From: Microbacterium binotii | Lineage (GTDB): Bacteria; Actinomycetota; Actinomycetes; Actinomycetales; Microbacteriaceae | DNA length: 64,000 nucleotides | Assembly (NCBI RefSeq): GCF_021398715.1 | Contig: NZ_CP090347.1 | Coordinates: 1,426,001-1,490,000 of the forward strand | Reading direction: 5' to 3' | Shown: piece by piece, positions 19,883 through 28,962 of the stretch | How positions within the stretch are numbered: position 1 is the first letter of the stretch | How the letters are laid out: the number at the start of each line of letters is the position of its first letter | Position numbers and translations under genes: made by a program | The notes under the pieces: generated by a model | Seen by the model: only the letters and a program-made list of their open reading frames with translations | What the model was told of the DNA's origin: nothing | Databases searched by the model: none

Positions 19883-20104
19883 GTGTCCATGAGTGAGCCG
19901 TTCATGCCCGCGCACGAGCCCCACCCCTCCGACGACCCTCGCGATGTCGATCTCGATCGCGACGTCGACGTGATCGACGAACCGGCAGCCGACGAGTCGT
20001 CGACGGATGCGGCCCAGCCGGACACACCGAGCGACTTCCGCACCCCGCATCCCGGCGACCGGCTGACCGAGGCGAGGTTGCACGAGGACTTCGGCGACAG
20101 CTGA
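19883..20104 (+). CDS. Small acidic, probably disordered protein
   Basis: A 73-residue protein that I do not recognise. It is rich in Asp, Glu and Pro (DDPRDVDLDRDVDVIDEP), with no hydrophobic segment, and ends in a more ordered-looking TEARLHEDFGDS. The GTG at 19883 is set by the -10 box 6 bases upstream; ATG 19889 is the alternative. Composition suggests intrinsic disorder. The promoter geometry is the main reason to believe it is expressed. Confidence 0.5.
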   Translation: MSMSEPFMPAHEPHPSDDPRDVDLDRDVDVIDEPAADESSTDAAQPDTPSDFRTPHPGDRLTEARLHEDFGDS

Positions 20105-20166
20105 AGCCCAGCCGTCGCATCGAGGATCCACGGTGCGCGCATAGATCACGCTGCGAGCATCCGGCG

Positions 20167-21639
20167 GTGCGGGTTCGATCTGTCATGGCGGTCGCGCTGC
20201 TCCTCATGGTGGTTCTCAGCGGCTGCGCGGTCCTTCGGGGACTCGCCATGCCGGACTCGGCGACGCTCGCTTCGGGGGACCGCCGATCCGTCTCAGAACC
20301 CACGGTCCCCGCTCAGACGTGCGCCACCATCAGGGCCCAGCTGTCGCTGACGGACGGAGCCGCCGACGACGCCGACGAGGCGGCTGCCCCCGACACGGCA
20401 CGGATCCAGCAGGCGATGGATGAGTGTGCCCAGACCGGCGACTCCGTCGTGGCGGTTCGCCTGGCCGCATCCGGACCGCTGACGGACTTCCTCACGGCAC
20501 CGCTCACCGTTCGGCAGGGCGAGGTGCTCGTACTCGACTCCGTCGTGACGCTATACGCCTCACGCAATCCCGCCGACTACCAGATCGCGGGTCGAGAGGC
20601 CTGCGGCACGGTGGGCAGAAGCGGCGGTGGGTGCGCGCCGCTGCTGACTCTCTCCGGTGCGCACACCGGTCTGACGTCGGCACCCGATGCGGCAGGGCGC
20701 CAGGGTCGCATCGACGGACGCGGGGGACAGACGATGTGGGGAGCGCAGCAGAGCTGGTGGGACCTCGCAGAGGCGGCGAAGGGCCACGGGATCCAGAACG
20801 TGCCGCGGCTCGTCCAAGCGTCGAAGGCGGATGACGTCACCCTGCACGACGTCGACCTGGTCGACGCCCCCGGTGTTCATGTCTCCTTCCAGAACGCCGA
20901 CGGGCTCACCGTCTGGGGAGTGCGCATCCAGACACCCGCGACCGCGCGGAACACCGACGGGATCGATCCCGCGGGCGCGACGGATGTCACCATCGCCGAC
21001 TCGTGGATCATGGACGGGGATGACGGCATCGCCGTCAAAGCCGGTTCGCAACCGTCAGCGCACATCTCGATCCTCGGGAACCACCTCTTCGGCACCCACG
21101 GAATCTCGATCGGCAGCGAGACGACGGCCGGTGTGAGCGACGTGCTCGTCGCCGACGACACCGTCAGCGGCACCGACGCCTTGGGAAACGTCAGTGCGTC
21201 ATCGACCGGCATCCGGATCAAGAGCTCGCCCAAGGTGGGCGGCGTCGTGCAGCAGGTGACGTACCGGCGCATCTGCATCGATGCCGTCAAGGCGCCGATC
21301 GACATCGATCCGTTCTACGGGGGCACGAACGGTCCGAACATCCCGCGGTTCCAGGACATCGTCGTGTCGGATCTGCGCGCCGCGAACTCGCCACACGGAG
21401 CGGCCTCGGTGCTGAAGGGGGTGGACGCCGCGCATCCGTTGCGCGTGCGGCTCGAGAACGTGGACGTGGATGCGGGCGCGGTGCAGGCCTCCGACGCTGA
21501 CATCACCGCATCCGGAGCTGTCTTCGGCGGGGCCGAACTGGCCTCGAGCGATCGCGACGTACACGTCTCCGATGCATCGAGCCCCACGGGTACATCCCAG
21601 GCGGGATCGTGCGGCTTCCCGCCGTATCCGCCGCTCTGA
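20167..21639 (+). CDS. Secreted GH28-like beta-helix lipoprotein (polygalacturonase family)
   Basis: A 490-residue exported protein. A short charged N-terminus and hydrophobic run end in the lipobox LSGC (cysteine at about residue 19), so it should be anchored to the outer face of the membrane. The central part carries glycoside hydrolase family 28 hallmarks: NTDGIDP, DDGIAVKAG with the paired catalytic aspartates, GTHGISIGSE with the catalytic histidine region, and IRIKSSP. These are embedded in parallel beta-helix repeats. A pectin-like or other uronic-acid polysaccharide is the likely substrate. Start is GTG 20167; ATG 20185 is possible. It converges on the surface-polymer operon, and a strong hairpin separates them. 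Confidence 0.85.
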   Translation: MRVRSVMAVALLLMVVLSGCAVLRGLAMPDSATLASGDRRSVSEPTVPAQTCATIRAQLSLTDGAADDADEAAAPDTARIQQAMDECAQTGDSVVAVRLAASGPLTDFLTAPLTVRQGEVLVLDSVVTLYASRNPADYQIAGREACGTVGRSGGGCAPLLTLSGAHTGLTSAPDAAGRQGRIDGRGGQTMWGAQQSWWDLAEAAKGHGIQNVPRLVQASKADDVTLHDVDLVDAPGVHVSFQNADGLTVWGVRIQTPATARNTDGIDPAGATDVTIADSWIMDGDDGIAVKAGSQPSAHISILGNHLFGTHGISIGSETTAGVSDVLVADDTVSGTDALGNVSASSTGIRIKSSPKVGGVVQQVTYRRICIDAVKAPIDIDPFYGGTNGPNIPRFQDIVVSDLRAANSPHGAASVLKGVDAAHPLRVRLENVDVDAGAVQASDADITASGAVFGGAELASSDRDVHVSDASSPTGTSQAGSCGFPPYPPL

Positions 21640-21659
21640 TCGATCCCTACGCAGGTGTG

Positions 21660-21695
21660 CGGGTGCCCACGGACGAGAGAGTCCGCGGGCACCCG
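21660..21695. terminator. Bidirectional hairpin between convergent genes
   Basis: CGGGTGCCC-A-CGGAC pairs with GTCCG-C-GGGCACCCG around a GAGAGA loop, with a single A/C mismatch. It sits in the 62-base gap between the GH28 gene and the convergent beta-helix lipoprotein gene and can serve both. Confidence 0.75.
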
Positions 21696-21701
21696 TCTCA
21701 C

Positions 21702-23252
21702 TCACCGTCGTCCGCCTCCTCCCTGGCCCATTCCGCCCGCGGCGGCCTGCCCCGCGGTCACCGTCGTCGTGGAGCCGTCGACGGCCACCGTGTAGCTCTC
21801 GCCGTCTGTCACGTCGGCCGATGAGAACACGACCGAGGCGAACGTCTTGGTGGCGGTGTAGGAGGCGATCACCGTGCCGGAGGAATCGCTGATCTCCACC
21901 GTGGAGCCGGCTGATCCGTTGGCGCTCGCCGCGAGCCATCCCTGCGGCGACGACTCATCCGGCGACTCGGCCATTCCGCTGCTGCCGATCGCCACCAGGA
22001 CACCGCCGGATACGGTGATGCCGCCGTTGGAGTCGAGTGCCCCGTTGTTCTGCGCGGTCGGACCGTAGACGGTCACCGTGCCGCCGGTCATCTCGATCGT
22101 GCCGTTGGAATCCAGCCCATCGCCGTCGGCGTTCACGAGGAGCGTGCCGCCGGAGATCGTGAGGGTCTCCCCGTTGTCGCTCATCCCGCCACCGCCCGTG
22201 GCGCCCGAAGACGTGTTCCCGGAGGCGTTGACCCCGTCGTCGGACGAGTCGACCTCGGTGGTGCCGCCTGCGATGCGGATGTCGGCGGATTCGATGCCCT
22301 CGTATGAGCGGCTGATCGTGATCGATCCACCGGCGATCGCCAGCGCGGTCTCGGAGTGGATGCCGTCGTCCTCCGCAGCCAGCTCGACCGTTCCGCCGGT
22401 GATGATCGCGTCGGTCTGAGCGTCGATTCCGTCATCGCCTGCCGTGGCCTCGAGTGTTCCTCCGGCGATCCAGACGTAACCGCGGGCGGCGTCGTCGGTC
22501 TGGTCGCTCTTGAGGGCGTCGCCTCCAGCGGTCACCGTGATGGCGCCGGCGGTGATCACGAGCGAATCCTTGCCGCGCAACCCGTCATCCGCAGCGTCGA
22601 CCGTGATCGTGCCACCGATGACGGCGAGATCGTCGGTGGCGGAGATGCCGTCGTTGCCCGTGTCGCTGACGGACAACGATCCCGTCCCGGAGATGGTCAG
22701 GTCGGTGTCGGCATGGATCGCCGCGCTGCCCTCGTCCTCGGCGGATGTGGAGGCGGTGACCGAGTTCGCGGTGCCGGCGGCGAGGTTCACCGCGACATCG
22801 TCCGCCCCGACGACCTGGATGGCCGCCCCGTTCGAGGCGGAGATCGTCGCGTCGTCGAGGACGAGCACGACGAGCGCGTCCTCCGGAGCGTCGACGACGA
22901 CCTGTCCGTCGAGCTCGCCCGAGATTCGGTACACACCCGCCGAGGTGACGGTCACGGTCGACCCGGAGATATCCACCCCTTCGGCATCGGTCGACGCCGT
23001 GCTGCCGGAGAGGGTGATCGAGACGGCATCGGCCAGGCTCCACTCGTCGTCCGTGACGACCGTGCCGTCGGCGTTCGCTGCCAGCAGTTCGGCGGCAGCC
23101 TGTGGGATCGCGGGATCGACGTCGGAGATCACTTCCGAGGTCGAGGTCGTCGCCTGCGATGTGGTGGTCGCCTGCGTCGTCACGGCACACCCCGCCAGGA
23201 CCAGACCGGCGAGCCCGAGGGAGAGCGTGAGCGGAATCAGTCGGCGTCGCAT
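21702..23252 (-). CDS. Beta-helix lipoprotein with DUF4353-type carbohydrate-binding repeats
   Basis: A 516-residue exported lipoprotein with a signal ending LVLAGC (cysteine near residue 21). After a Thr/Ser-rich linker come about ten short repeats of the type GGTxxVxAxDDGI/DGL, for example GDDGIDAQTD and ADGDGLDSNG. This predicts a right-handed beta-helix whose Asp-Gly turns could bind calcium or sugar. A small beta domain follows, ending in GGMGQGGGGRR. The family is usually called carbohydrate-binding domain-containing (DUF4353) and is often found with CotH, VTC and DUF4956 genes. Its ATG overlaps the upstream VTC-like gene by 16 bases, so it is the last member of the five-gene operon. 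Confidence 0.85.
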   Translation of the reverse strand: MRRRLIPLTLSLGLAGLVLAGCAVTTQATTTSQATTSTSEVISDVDPAIPQAAAELLAANADGTVVTDDEWSLADAVSITLSGSTASTDAEGVDISGSTVTVTSAGVYRISGELDGQVVVDAPEDALVVLVLDDATISASNGAAIQVVGADDVAVNLAAGTANSVTASTSAEDEGSAAIHADTDLTISGTGSLSVSDTGNDGISATDDLAVIGGTITVDAADDGLRGKDSLVITAGAITVTAGGDALKSDQTDDAARGYVWIAGGTLEATAGDDGIDAQTDAIITGGTVELAAEDDGIHSETALAIAGGSITISRSYEGIESADIRIAGGTTEVDSSDDGVNASGNTSSGATGGGGMSDNGETLTISGGTLLVNADGDGLDSNGTIEMTGGTVTVYGPTAQNNGALDSNGGITVSGGVLVAIGSSGMAESPDESSPQGWLAASANGSAGSTVEISDSSGTVIASYTATKTFASVVFSSADVTDGESYTVAVDGSTTTVTAGQAAAGGMGQGGGGRR

Positions 23253-24079
23253 GTCGCGTCCTTTCGATCAGTGCGGAGCTCGGTCGAGGAGGCGAAGGCT
23301 CCGGTCAGGACCCGGTGCCACCGGTTTCGGGGAAGTTCCACGCGCATCGCCGCCATCCCGGTGGCGTACTTGCTGATGCGCTGGGGGCGGTGTCCCGCGC
23401 GCCAGAGGGCACGGTCGAGCGCGCCGGGCCTCCCATCGGTCTTGGTCTCGATCACGGCGAACCGCGGCAGCATGAAGCCCGCGCCGTCGGCGTCGGCCCA
23501 ACGCAAGTTCGTGTCGATCGTCGACCGCGACGAGGCATCGCCCGCGGCGCCCGGCCAGAGCAGCGTCGCCCGTCGGTACATCGTCTGCATCCTCGCGTCG
23601 AGCTCATCCGCCCGTGCCGGGTCCACTCCGATGGCACCGAACGCCACGGCCACCTCCTCACGCGCGTCGCTCGTGAGACGGTCGGCCTCATCCGGGTCGT
23701 AGGCGCCTCGTTCCTTGAGCGTGAGTCCACGCGCGCCGCGTGTCTTGAGCTCGAGATACGCGGCGCCGGTGTCGATGTAGGTGCGGGTACGCAGCTTGAA
23801 TCGGCGGCGACGCCCCCGCGCAGCCAGCCTGTAGCTGAGCAGGTCGGGCGTGTCGAAGTAGACCGAACGGTAGGCGAGCTCGCGCTGGCCGTCGATCTCC
23901 AACGCCGCCGGAACTCCCGCGATCTCGCCCATCGAGGCGAGGAGTCGTCGCGCATCGTCGACCGGCACGACGTACTTGCGATCCACCCGGGTGAGCAGAG
24001 CCGCGTCTGCCGTCATCGTGTCGAGATCGACCGCGGGAAGCGCCGCGACGACAGCATCGAGTCCGGTGCCGACGCTCAC
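23237..24079 (-). CDS. VTC-like polyphosphate polymerase domain protein
   Basis: A 280-residue soluble protein of the triphosphate-tunnel (VTC) fold. The basic and acidic tunnel residues expected for VTC catalytic domains are visible in order: RVDRKY (K35), YRSVYFDTPD (R71), RFKLRTRTY (K95, R97, R99), YLELKTR (E110, K112), LTLKER (K122), MYRR (R169, R170), AVIETKTDG (E211, K213) and RISKYATG (K237). It lacks the SPX and membrane domains of yeast Vtc4. The GTG start overlaps the DUF4956 stop (GTGA), and its own 3' end overlaps the lipoprotein gene, so stoichiometric production with both is likely. The intact tunnel argues for phosphate-polymer or phosphotransfer chemistry, inferred rather than shown. 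Confidence 0.88.
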   Translation of the reverse strand: MSVGTGLDAVVAALPAVDLDTMTADAALLTRVDRKYVVPVDDARRLLASMGEIAGVPAALEIDGQRELAYRSVYFDTPDLLSYRLAARGRRRRFKLRTRTYIDTGAAYLELKTRGARGLTLKERGAYDPDEADRLTSDAREEVAVAFGAIGVDPARADELDARMQTMYRRATLLWPGAAGDASSRSTIDTNLRWADADGAGFMLPRFAVIETKTDGRPGALDRALWRAGHRPQRISKYATGMAAMRVELPRNRWHRVLTGAFASSTELRTDRKDATCDAD

Positions 24080-24717
24080 TGGGCGCCCCCCACGATGTCG
24101 GCGAAGGTGGCACCGCGTGTGGCGTCGGACTGCCGTCGAACAGGCTCCTGTGCGGATGGCGTGTGCGCAGCCGGCCGGGTGCGGAAGCGCACGTCGACCA
24201 GTGTCGTGTCGTCGACGAGGTCCAGCTGCTGCACGGTCAGTGCGGTCACATCGCCGTGGAGGATGTTCTCCAGTTCCGCGCGCAGTTCCGCCTCGTCCGC
24301 GATCGCGCGATCGAGGTGCACGACCTGATGGCGCGCTCGCGACAGGACGCGGGGATGGTCCGCGATCGCGAGCACCGACACGATGAGCGCCACGAGGATG
24401 ATCGGTGCGGCGAGCTCGCTGTGGGGCAGGCCGCAGATCAGGCCGAGGGCGAGCGCCGCGAAGTAGTAGGCGACCTCCCGCTGCGTGATCTCGCTCGAGC
24501 GCAGCCGGATGATCGAGAGGACGCCGAAGAGGCCGAGTCCGAGCCCGAGCGCGACCTCCGCGGTCCCGAGCACCGATGCGACGGCGAGCACTCCCACATT
24601 GACGCCGAGGAAGGCCACGACCAGGTCGCGACGGCGGTGCCGGTGGAAGTAGATGGCGCTCAGAGCGACGGCGGCGAGGATGTCGGTCGCGACGAGCGCG
24701 AAGGCGATGGGCGTCAT
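24076..24717 (-). CDS. DUF4956 membrane protein
   Basis: A 213-residue protein with about four or five membrane helices in the first 120 residues, then a cytosolic tail of about 90 residues. The segment GLFGVLSIIRLRSSEITQREVAYYF (about 63-87) is the conserved core of DUF4956. This family is typically encoded next to VTC-domain proteins, so a membrane channel or anchor for the VTC-like enzyme is a reasonable guess, analogous to the small membrane subunit of the yeast complex. It overlaps both neighbours by 4 bases (ATGA upstream, GTGA downstream). Confidence 0.85.
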   Translation of the reverse strand: MTPIAFALVATDILAAVALSAIYFHRHRRRDLVVAFLGVNVGVLAVASVLGTAEVALGLGLGLFGVLSIIRLRSSEITQREVAYYFAALALGLICGLPHSELAAPIILVALIVSVLAIADHPRVLSRARHQVVHLDRAIADEAELRAELENILHGDVTALTVQQLDLVDDTTLVDVRFRTRPAAHTPSAQEPVRRQSDATRGATFADIVGGAQ

Positions 24718-25868
24718 CGGGTTCTCCCTGTGATGGTCGTTGTGCCCTCGATTCCACCGGTCGCGCTGATGCGATCCGTCTCCACCGCTTCAGTGGAATC
24801 TCTCCGAGCGCTGTGTGGCTCGTATGAGCGCACACCCGCATCCGCCCGGGCGAAGACCACGCTGCGCTGGACGCCGTAACTCAGGACGAGCAGCACGCAC
24901 TCCGTGACCACCTTGGCGGGCAGCACCGCCAACCCGGCGCTCGTGAGGAACGACATCCACGCGATGTTCGAGGCGAGCAGGGCGGCCGCCAGGAGCGCGT
25001 ACCGGACCGCCTGGCCCGGCAGCGCCCCCTCTCGGGCGCGGAAGACCGCCCGTCGGTTGATGAGGAAATTGGCGGTGGCCGAGAGCATCCTCGCCACGAT
25101 GATCGACGGGAGGAGCCAGCCGGTGGCCGCCTCCATGAGCAGCAGCACGGCGGTGTCGATCAGAAAGGCCGCGAACGAGGACCCGGCGAACAGCAGCACC
25201 GGAAGGAGCACGCGCAGAGAGTCGCGAACGGGGCGGAAATGACTGGACGCATTGCGGTCGAGGTACACGGTGGCGATGGGAACCTCACGGAGGTGGACGC
25301 CGTCCGGCGCGAGGCGCAGGAGCATCCTCTGCTCGTACTCGAACCCTTCGCCCGGGATGCGGCGTGCCCACGCGATGCGCGCCGCGGGGATGCCGCGCAG
25401 TCCTGTCTGGGTGTCCGAGATGCGCCGCCCTGTAGCGGCGCGGAACAGCCCCCCGGCGACGGCGTTGCCTACGCGGCTTCGCAGCGGCACGCGTCCGCGG
25501 AAGAGCCGCACGCCGAGTACCAGCGAAGCCCCGCCGGCATCCGCGTCGGCGCGGAGCGTCTCGGCGACGCGCAGGATGTCGGCGACCGTGTGCTGGCCGT
25601 CGGAGTCTGCGGTGACGACGGACGTGTGCGGGTCGCGAGCGGCGATGTACCCCAGCCCTGTCTTCAGGGCGGCGCCTTTGCCCCGGTTGCGCTCGTGCGC
25701 GATCACTTCTGCCCCCGCGGCGCGCGCCGCATGGAACTGCGCAGCAGAGGACGGGCCGCTCCCGTCGTCGACCACGAGGACGTCGAGCTCCGGAGCGGTC
25801 TGAGCGAGCCGGGCCACGAGCTCGGGGAGCTGCCCTGTGGGCTCGAAGGACGGGATCAACACGTACAT
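24714..25868 (-). CDS. GT2 glycosyltransferase fused to a GtrA membrane domain
   Basis: A 384-residue fusion. Residues 1-220 are a family 2 glycosyltransferase of the polyprenyl-phosphate sugar-synthase type, with LVVDDGSG for the nucleotide, the DXD-containing TADSDGQHTVADI, and TQTGLRGIP typical of DPM1/GtrB-like enzymes. Residues about 225-350 form a four-helix GtrA-like domain. Together they would make a lipid-linked sugar and help move it across the membrane. The fusion is common in actinobacteria. Start and stop overlap or abut the neighbours (4 bases with DUF4956, 3-base gap to the glycosidase gene), placing it second in the operon. Confidence 0.9.
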   Translation of the reverse strand: MYVLIPSFEPTGQLPELVARLAQTAPELDVLVVDDGSGPSSAAQFHAARAAGAEVIAHERNRGKGAALKTGLGYIAARDPHTSVVTADSDGQHTVADILRVAETLRADADAGGASLVLGVRLFRGRVPLRSRVGNAVAGGLFRAATGRRISDTQTGLRGIPAARIAWARRIPGEGFEYEQRMLLRLAPDGVHLREVPIATVYLDRNASSHFRPVRDSLRVLLPVLLFAGSSFAAFLIDTAVLLLMEAATGWLLPSIIVARMLSATANFLINRRAVFRAREGALPGQAVRYALLAAALLASNIAWMSFLTSAGLAVLPAKVVTECVLLVLSYGVQRSVVFARADAGVRSYEPHSARRDSTEAVETDRISATGGIEGTTTITGRTR

Positions 25869-25871
25869 GAC

Positions 25872-26888
25872 TCAGCCCGCCACGTAGAGGATGTCGCTCG
25901 TGCCGCGTTCGCCCCCGTTCGACGGCGAGTTGATCACCTGACCGTTGAAGTACATGGTGGATGAACCACCGCCGTCGAGGTTGTACGCGGTGGTCGCGCC
26001 GAGCGAGGTCATGATGTCGGCCAGTTCGGGAAGGGTCACGCCCTCGCTGTAGCCACTTTGTCTGCCGTCGACGACCACGAACACGAGATGGTTGTCATCG
26101 ATCACACCGACCGCGGTCCGAGGCTGATCGCCTTGGATCGAGTGGTTGCCCACGTTCGTGTCGATCTCCACGTCCTCGATGCCCGACACGGTCTGCCCGT
26201 CCTGGACGATGGCCGGTCCGAAGCTCAGCGTGTTCCACACTCCGGCATCGAGGAGGGCCTGAGCACTCGTCTGCGTCTCGTCGTAGACCTCGACATGGCC
26301 GTCCGTGTAGAAGGCCAGTCCCTGGCGGGCAGGTTCGTCGCGGTAGATCACTCCATTGCGGATCTCGATGCCCGTCGAGCGGAAGCCGTAGTAGTCGCCG
26401 TTGATGGCGAAGACGGCACCGTTGTCCTCGGCGATCGCGCTCGTGGTCTCGATGATGTTCTCGCCGAACTGATCGTTCGCGAACGCGGAGCGGAGATCCG
26501 TGGCGTCTCCCAGAACGACGTCCGCCACGTAGTACGTGACCGTGTCGGAGCCGCTGCCCTCGGTGACCGTGGAGATCGTCACCGTCGTGGACCCGTCACT
26601 GTACTGCGTGTCGGTCAGTACCGTGGTGGCCGGCGACGACGCCTCCGTCGTCGCGGTGAGCGCCGAATGCTCCGCTTCGTAGGCGGACACGTCCGCGATC
26701 TCGACGTGGGGGATGAGGAAGCGATCCGCGGCCCACCACGCGCCGCCCCCGACGACGAGGACCAGCGTCACCGAGGTGGCTACCACGACCCGTCGGGAGC
26801 GTTTGCTCCATCGTCTGCGTCGTCGGTTCATGGGTCGTACGACGTCGGCGGAGGAGTCAGCGGTGGGGGGTCGACGTTCGGGGGCCAT
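25872..26888 (-). CDS. Membrane-anchored phosphodiester glycosidase-family protein (NAGPA-like)
   Basis: A 338-residue protein: an Arg-rich cytosolic N-terminus, one membrane helix (about residues 34-55), then an extracellular NAGPA domain. The family signature YNLDGGGSSTM is near residue 306, and FAINGDYYGFRSTG and VVDGRQSGYSEG are also conserved. Known members split or remodel phosphodiester-linked sugars, such as exopolysaccharide or N-acetylglucosamine-1-phosphodiester. It is the first gene of the operon. ATG 26888 and ATG 26831 are both possible starts; neither has a well-placed ribosome site. Confidence 0.87.
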   Translation of the reverse strand: MAPERRPPTADSSADVVRPMNRRRRRWSKRSRRVVVATSVTLVLVVGGGAWWAADRFLIPHVEIADVSAYEAEHSALTATTEASSPATTVLTDTQYSDGSTTVTISTVTEGSGSDTVTYYVADVVLGDATDLRSAFANDQFGENIIETTSAIAEDNGAVFAINGDYYGFRSTGIEIRNGVIYRDEPARQGLAFYTDGHVEVYDETQTSAQALLDAGVWNTLSFGPAIVQDGQTVSGIEDVEIDTNVGNHSIQGDQPRTAVGVIDDNHLVFVVVDGRQSGYSEGVTLPELADIMTSLGATTAYNLDGGGSSTMYFNGQVINSPSNGGERGTSDILYVAG

Positions 26889-26974
26889 GCCTCCATGGAT
26901 ACGGGGCGGTTGCCTGTGCGACCCATGTCTCAGCGTCGACGCGGCTATGCGACGCTATGCGTTCGCTGTGGTCT

Positions 26975-27001
26975 TCTCCGAGGATGCGGCATCCTCGGAG
27001 A
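26975..27001 (-). terminator. Perfect 13-bp hairpin after the amino-acid permease gene
   Basis: TCTCCGAGGATGC and its exact complement flank a single G. The hairpin lies 4 bases beyond the permease stop on the minus strand and before the glycosidase operon, so it most likely ends permease transcription. It lacks a U-tract. Confidence 0.65.
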
Positions 27002-27004
27002 CGC

Positions 27005-28504
27005 TCAGTCCTTGGGAGGAGCGACGACCGGCGGCGTCGCGGGATTCAGGAAGTCGCCGGTGCCGACCCGCGCGTGCCGCCGAGAGTACGCGAAGTAGAT
27101 CGCGACGCCGAGGGCGAGCCAGATGAGGAAGCGCAGCCACGTCTCGACCGAGAGGTTCAGCATCAGATAGGTGCAGATCAGCGCCGACAGGATAGGCAGC
27201 ACGGGGCTGAACGGCACACGGAAACCGCGCTTGAGATCGGGCCGCGTGCGACGGAGGACCACGACACCCACCGAGACCAGCACGAACGCCGACAGTGTCC
27301 CGATGTTGACCATCTGCTCGAGGACGCCCACCGGGGTGACACCGGCGACGACGGCGACGACGATCGTCACGACGATCGAGATGACCCACGGGGTGCGCCA
27401 GCGCGGGTGCACGCGCGCCAGCTTCTGCGGCAGCAGGCCGTCGCGCGACATCGCGAAGATGATGCGCGTCGCACCGATGAGCAGCGTCAGCACGACCGTG
27501 GTGAGACCGGCGACCGCGCCGGCCGAGATGACCGTCGCCATCCAGGACTGGCCGTGGTACGCGAAGGCGTTGGCGAGGGCCGCTGCGGGGTCGAGGTCGC
27601 GGTAGGAGACCATGCCGGTGACCACGAGCGCCACGGCGCAGTACAGGATCGTGCAGATGATGAGCGAGGCGATGATGCCGATGGGCATGTCGCGCTGCGG
27701 GCGCCGAGTCTCCTCGGCGGTCGTCGCCACGACGTCGAACCCGATGTAGGCGAAGAACACGAGAGCGGCACCGGCGAGGATGCCGCCGACGCTGAACGTG
27801 GCCGGCTCGATGCCGGACAGGAACTGCAGCAGCGGCTGCGTGAGTCCGGAGGTGGATGCGGTCGCCTCGGACGGTGGGACGAACGGTGCGTAGTTTGCGG
27901 GATTGACGAACATGAGTCCGGCGACGATGACGAACAGCACGATGAAGAGCTTGACCGCGACGAGCACGAGGTTGACGCGCAGCGACTCCTTGATGCCGAT
28001 CGTCATGAGTGCGCCGAGCACGAGAACGAGCAGGATCGCGGGGACGTCTACTGCGCCGCCGTACGACAGCTGCTCCGGCAGCACGATGCCGAGCTGCTCG
28101 AGGAAGGCACCGAGGTAGGCGCTCCATCCCTGCGCGACGACGCTCGCGCCGAGGAACATCTCGAGGATGAGATCCCACCCGATGATCCAGGCGAAGAACT
28201 CGCCGAGCGACGCGTAGGAGAACGTGTAGGCCGAACCCGATACCGGCACCGTCGAGGCGAACTCGGCGTAGCACATGGCCGCGAGGCCGCACGCGATCGC
28301 CGCGATCACGAAGCTGATGACGATGGACGGGCCGGCGACCTCGTGCGCGGCGCGTCCCGTGAGCGTGAAGATGCCGGCGCCGATCACGACTCCCACGCCG
28401 AACACGGTGAGATCGAGCGCACTGAGCGATTTCTTGAGGCGGAACTCCGGTTCTTCGGTGTCGGCAATGGACTGCTCGACCGATTTGGTGCGGAGAAGAC
28501 TCAC
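27005..28504 (-). CDS. Amino-acid permease, cationic-amino-acid-transporter type
   Basis: A 499-residue APC-superfamily transporter with about 12 helices. The N-terminal SLSALDLTVFGVGVVIGAGIF (about 27-47) contains the substrate-binding unwound segment, and the protein resembles YfnA/CAT-like permeases of Gram-positive bacteria. The start is put at GTG 28504, because SLLRTKSVEQSIADTEEPE is the usual beginning of this subfamily; an in-frame ATG at 28546 would add 14 residues. It is monocistronic, with a perfect hairpin after the stop. The transported amino acid is unknown. Confidence 0.88.
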   Translation of the reverse strand: MSLLRTKSVEQSIADTEEPEFRLKKSLSALDLTVFGVGVVIGAGIFTLTGRAAHEVAGPSIVISFVIAAIACGLAAMCYAEFASTVPVSGSAYTFSYASLGEFFAWIIGWDLILEMFLGASVVAQGWSAYLGAFLEQLGIVLPEQLSYGGAVDVPAILLVLVLGALMTIGIKESLRVNLVLVAVKLFIVLFVIVAGLMFVNPANYAPFVPPSEATASTSGLTQPLLQFLSGIEPATFSVGGILAGAALVFFAYIGFDVVATTAEETRRPQRDMPIGIIASLIICTILYCAVALVVTGMVSYRDLDPAAALANAFAYHGQSWMATVISAGAVAGLTTVVLTLLIGATRIIFAMSRDGLLPQKLARVHPRWRTPWVISIVVTIVVAVVAGVTPVGVLEQMVNIGTLSAFVLVSVGVVVLRRTRPDLKRGFRVPFSPVLPILSALICTYLMLNLSVETWLRFLIWLALGVAIYFAYSRRHARVGTGDFLNPATPPVVAPPKD

Positions 28505-28712
28505 GTGGTGCTCGCTTTCGACGGATTCCGTGGCGTCCGGAGCCACTCAGGGAGGATAGCCGCCGTCCGCGGGGTGTGCGCGGTCTTCCGCGCCGTGTGT
28601 ACAACCCGACGCATGAGTGGTAATCAGCGGGTGGCGCGATCGTGATGGCGCAGGGACTCGTGTGCGCGTGGCTGCTGTGGCGCGACGCTCGCGCTCGTCG
28701 GGTGCCCGCCCC

Positions 28713-28718
28713 TATGCT
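28713..28718 (+). promoter_or_regulatory. -10 box TATGCT, leaderless start of a small gene
   Basis: TATGCT is followed by 6 bases and the ATG at 28725. Confidence 0.55.
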
Positions 28719-28724
28719 CACCCC

Positions 28725-28952
28725 ATGACTGAGCCAACGAAGGAACAGCTCGAAGCGTCCGACAAGGTCGAGAAGCGCACGGTGGGCGGGGAACTCCGCT
28801 ATTACCTGAAGAACATCAAGGAGCACTGGCCCGCGGTCGTCGAGCAGCATCCGGATGCCGCAGGCCACGAGGCGTGGTGGACGCCGGACGGCAAATTCCA
28901 CGCGACCCACGAGCAGCTCCGTCGCGACGCGATGATCGGCGGCATCGTCTAA
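28725..28952 (+). CDS. Small conserved-looking protein of unknown function
   Basis: A 75-residue soluble protein with many charged residues and several tryptophans (LKNIKEHWPAVVEQHP and HEAWWTPDGKFHATHEQLRRD). I do not recognise a family. The ATG at 28725 lies 6 bases after TATGCT, which supports expression. A long hairpin element starts 26 bases after its stop. Confidence 0.6.
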   Translation: MTEPTKEQLEASDKVEKRTVGGELRYYLKNIKEHWPAVVEQHPDAAGHEAWWTPDGKFHATHEQLRRDAMIGGIV

Positions 28953-28962
28953 ACCACCTTCC

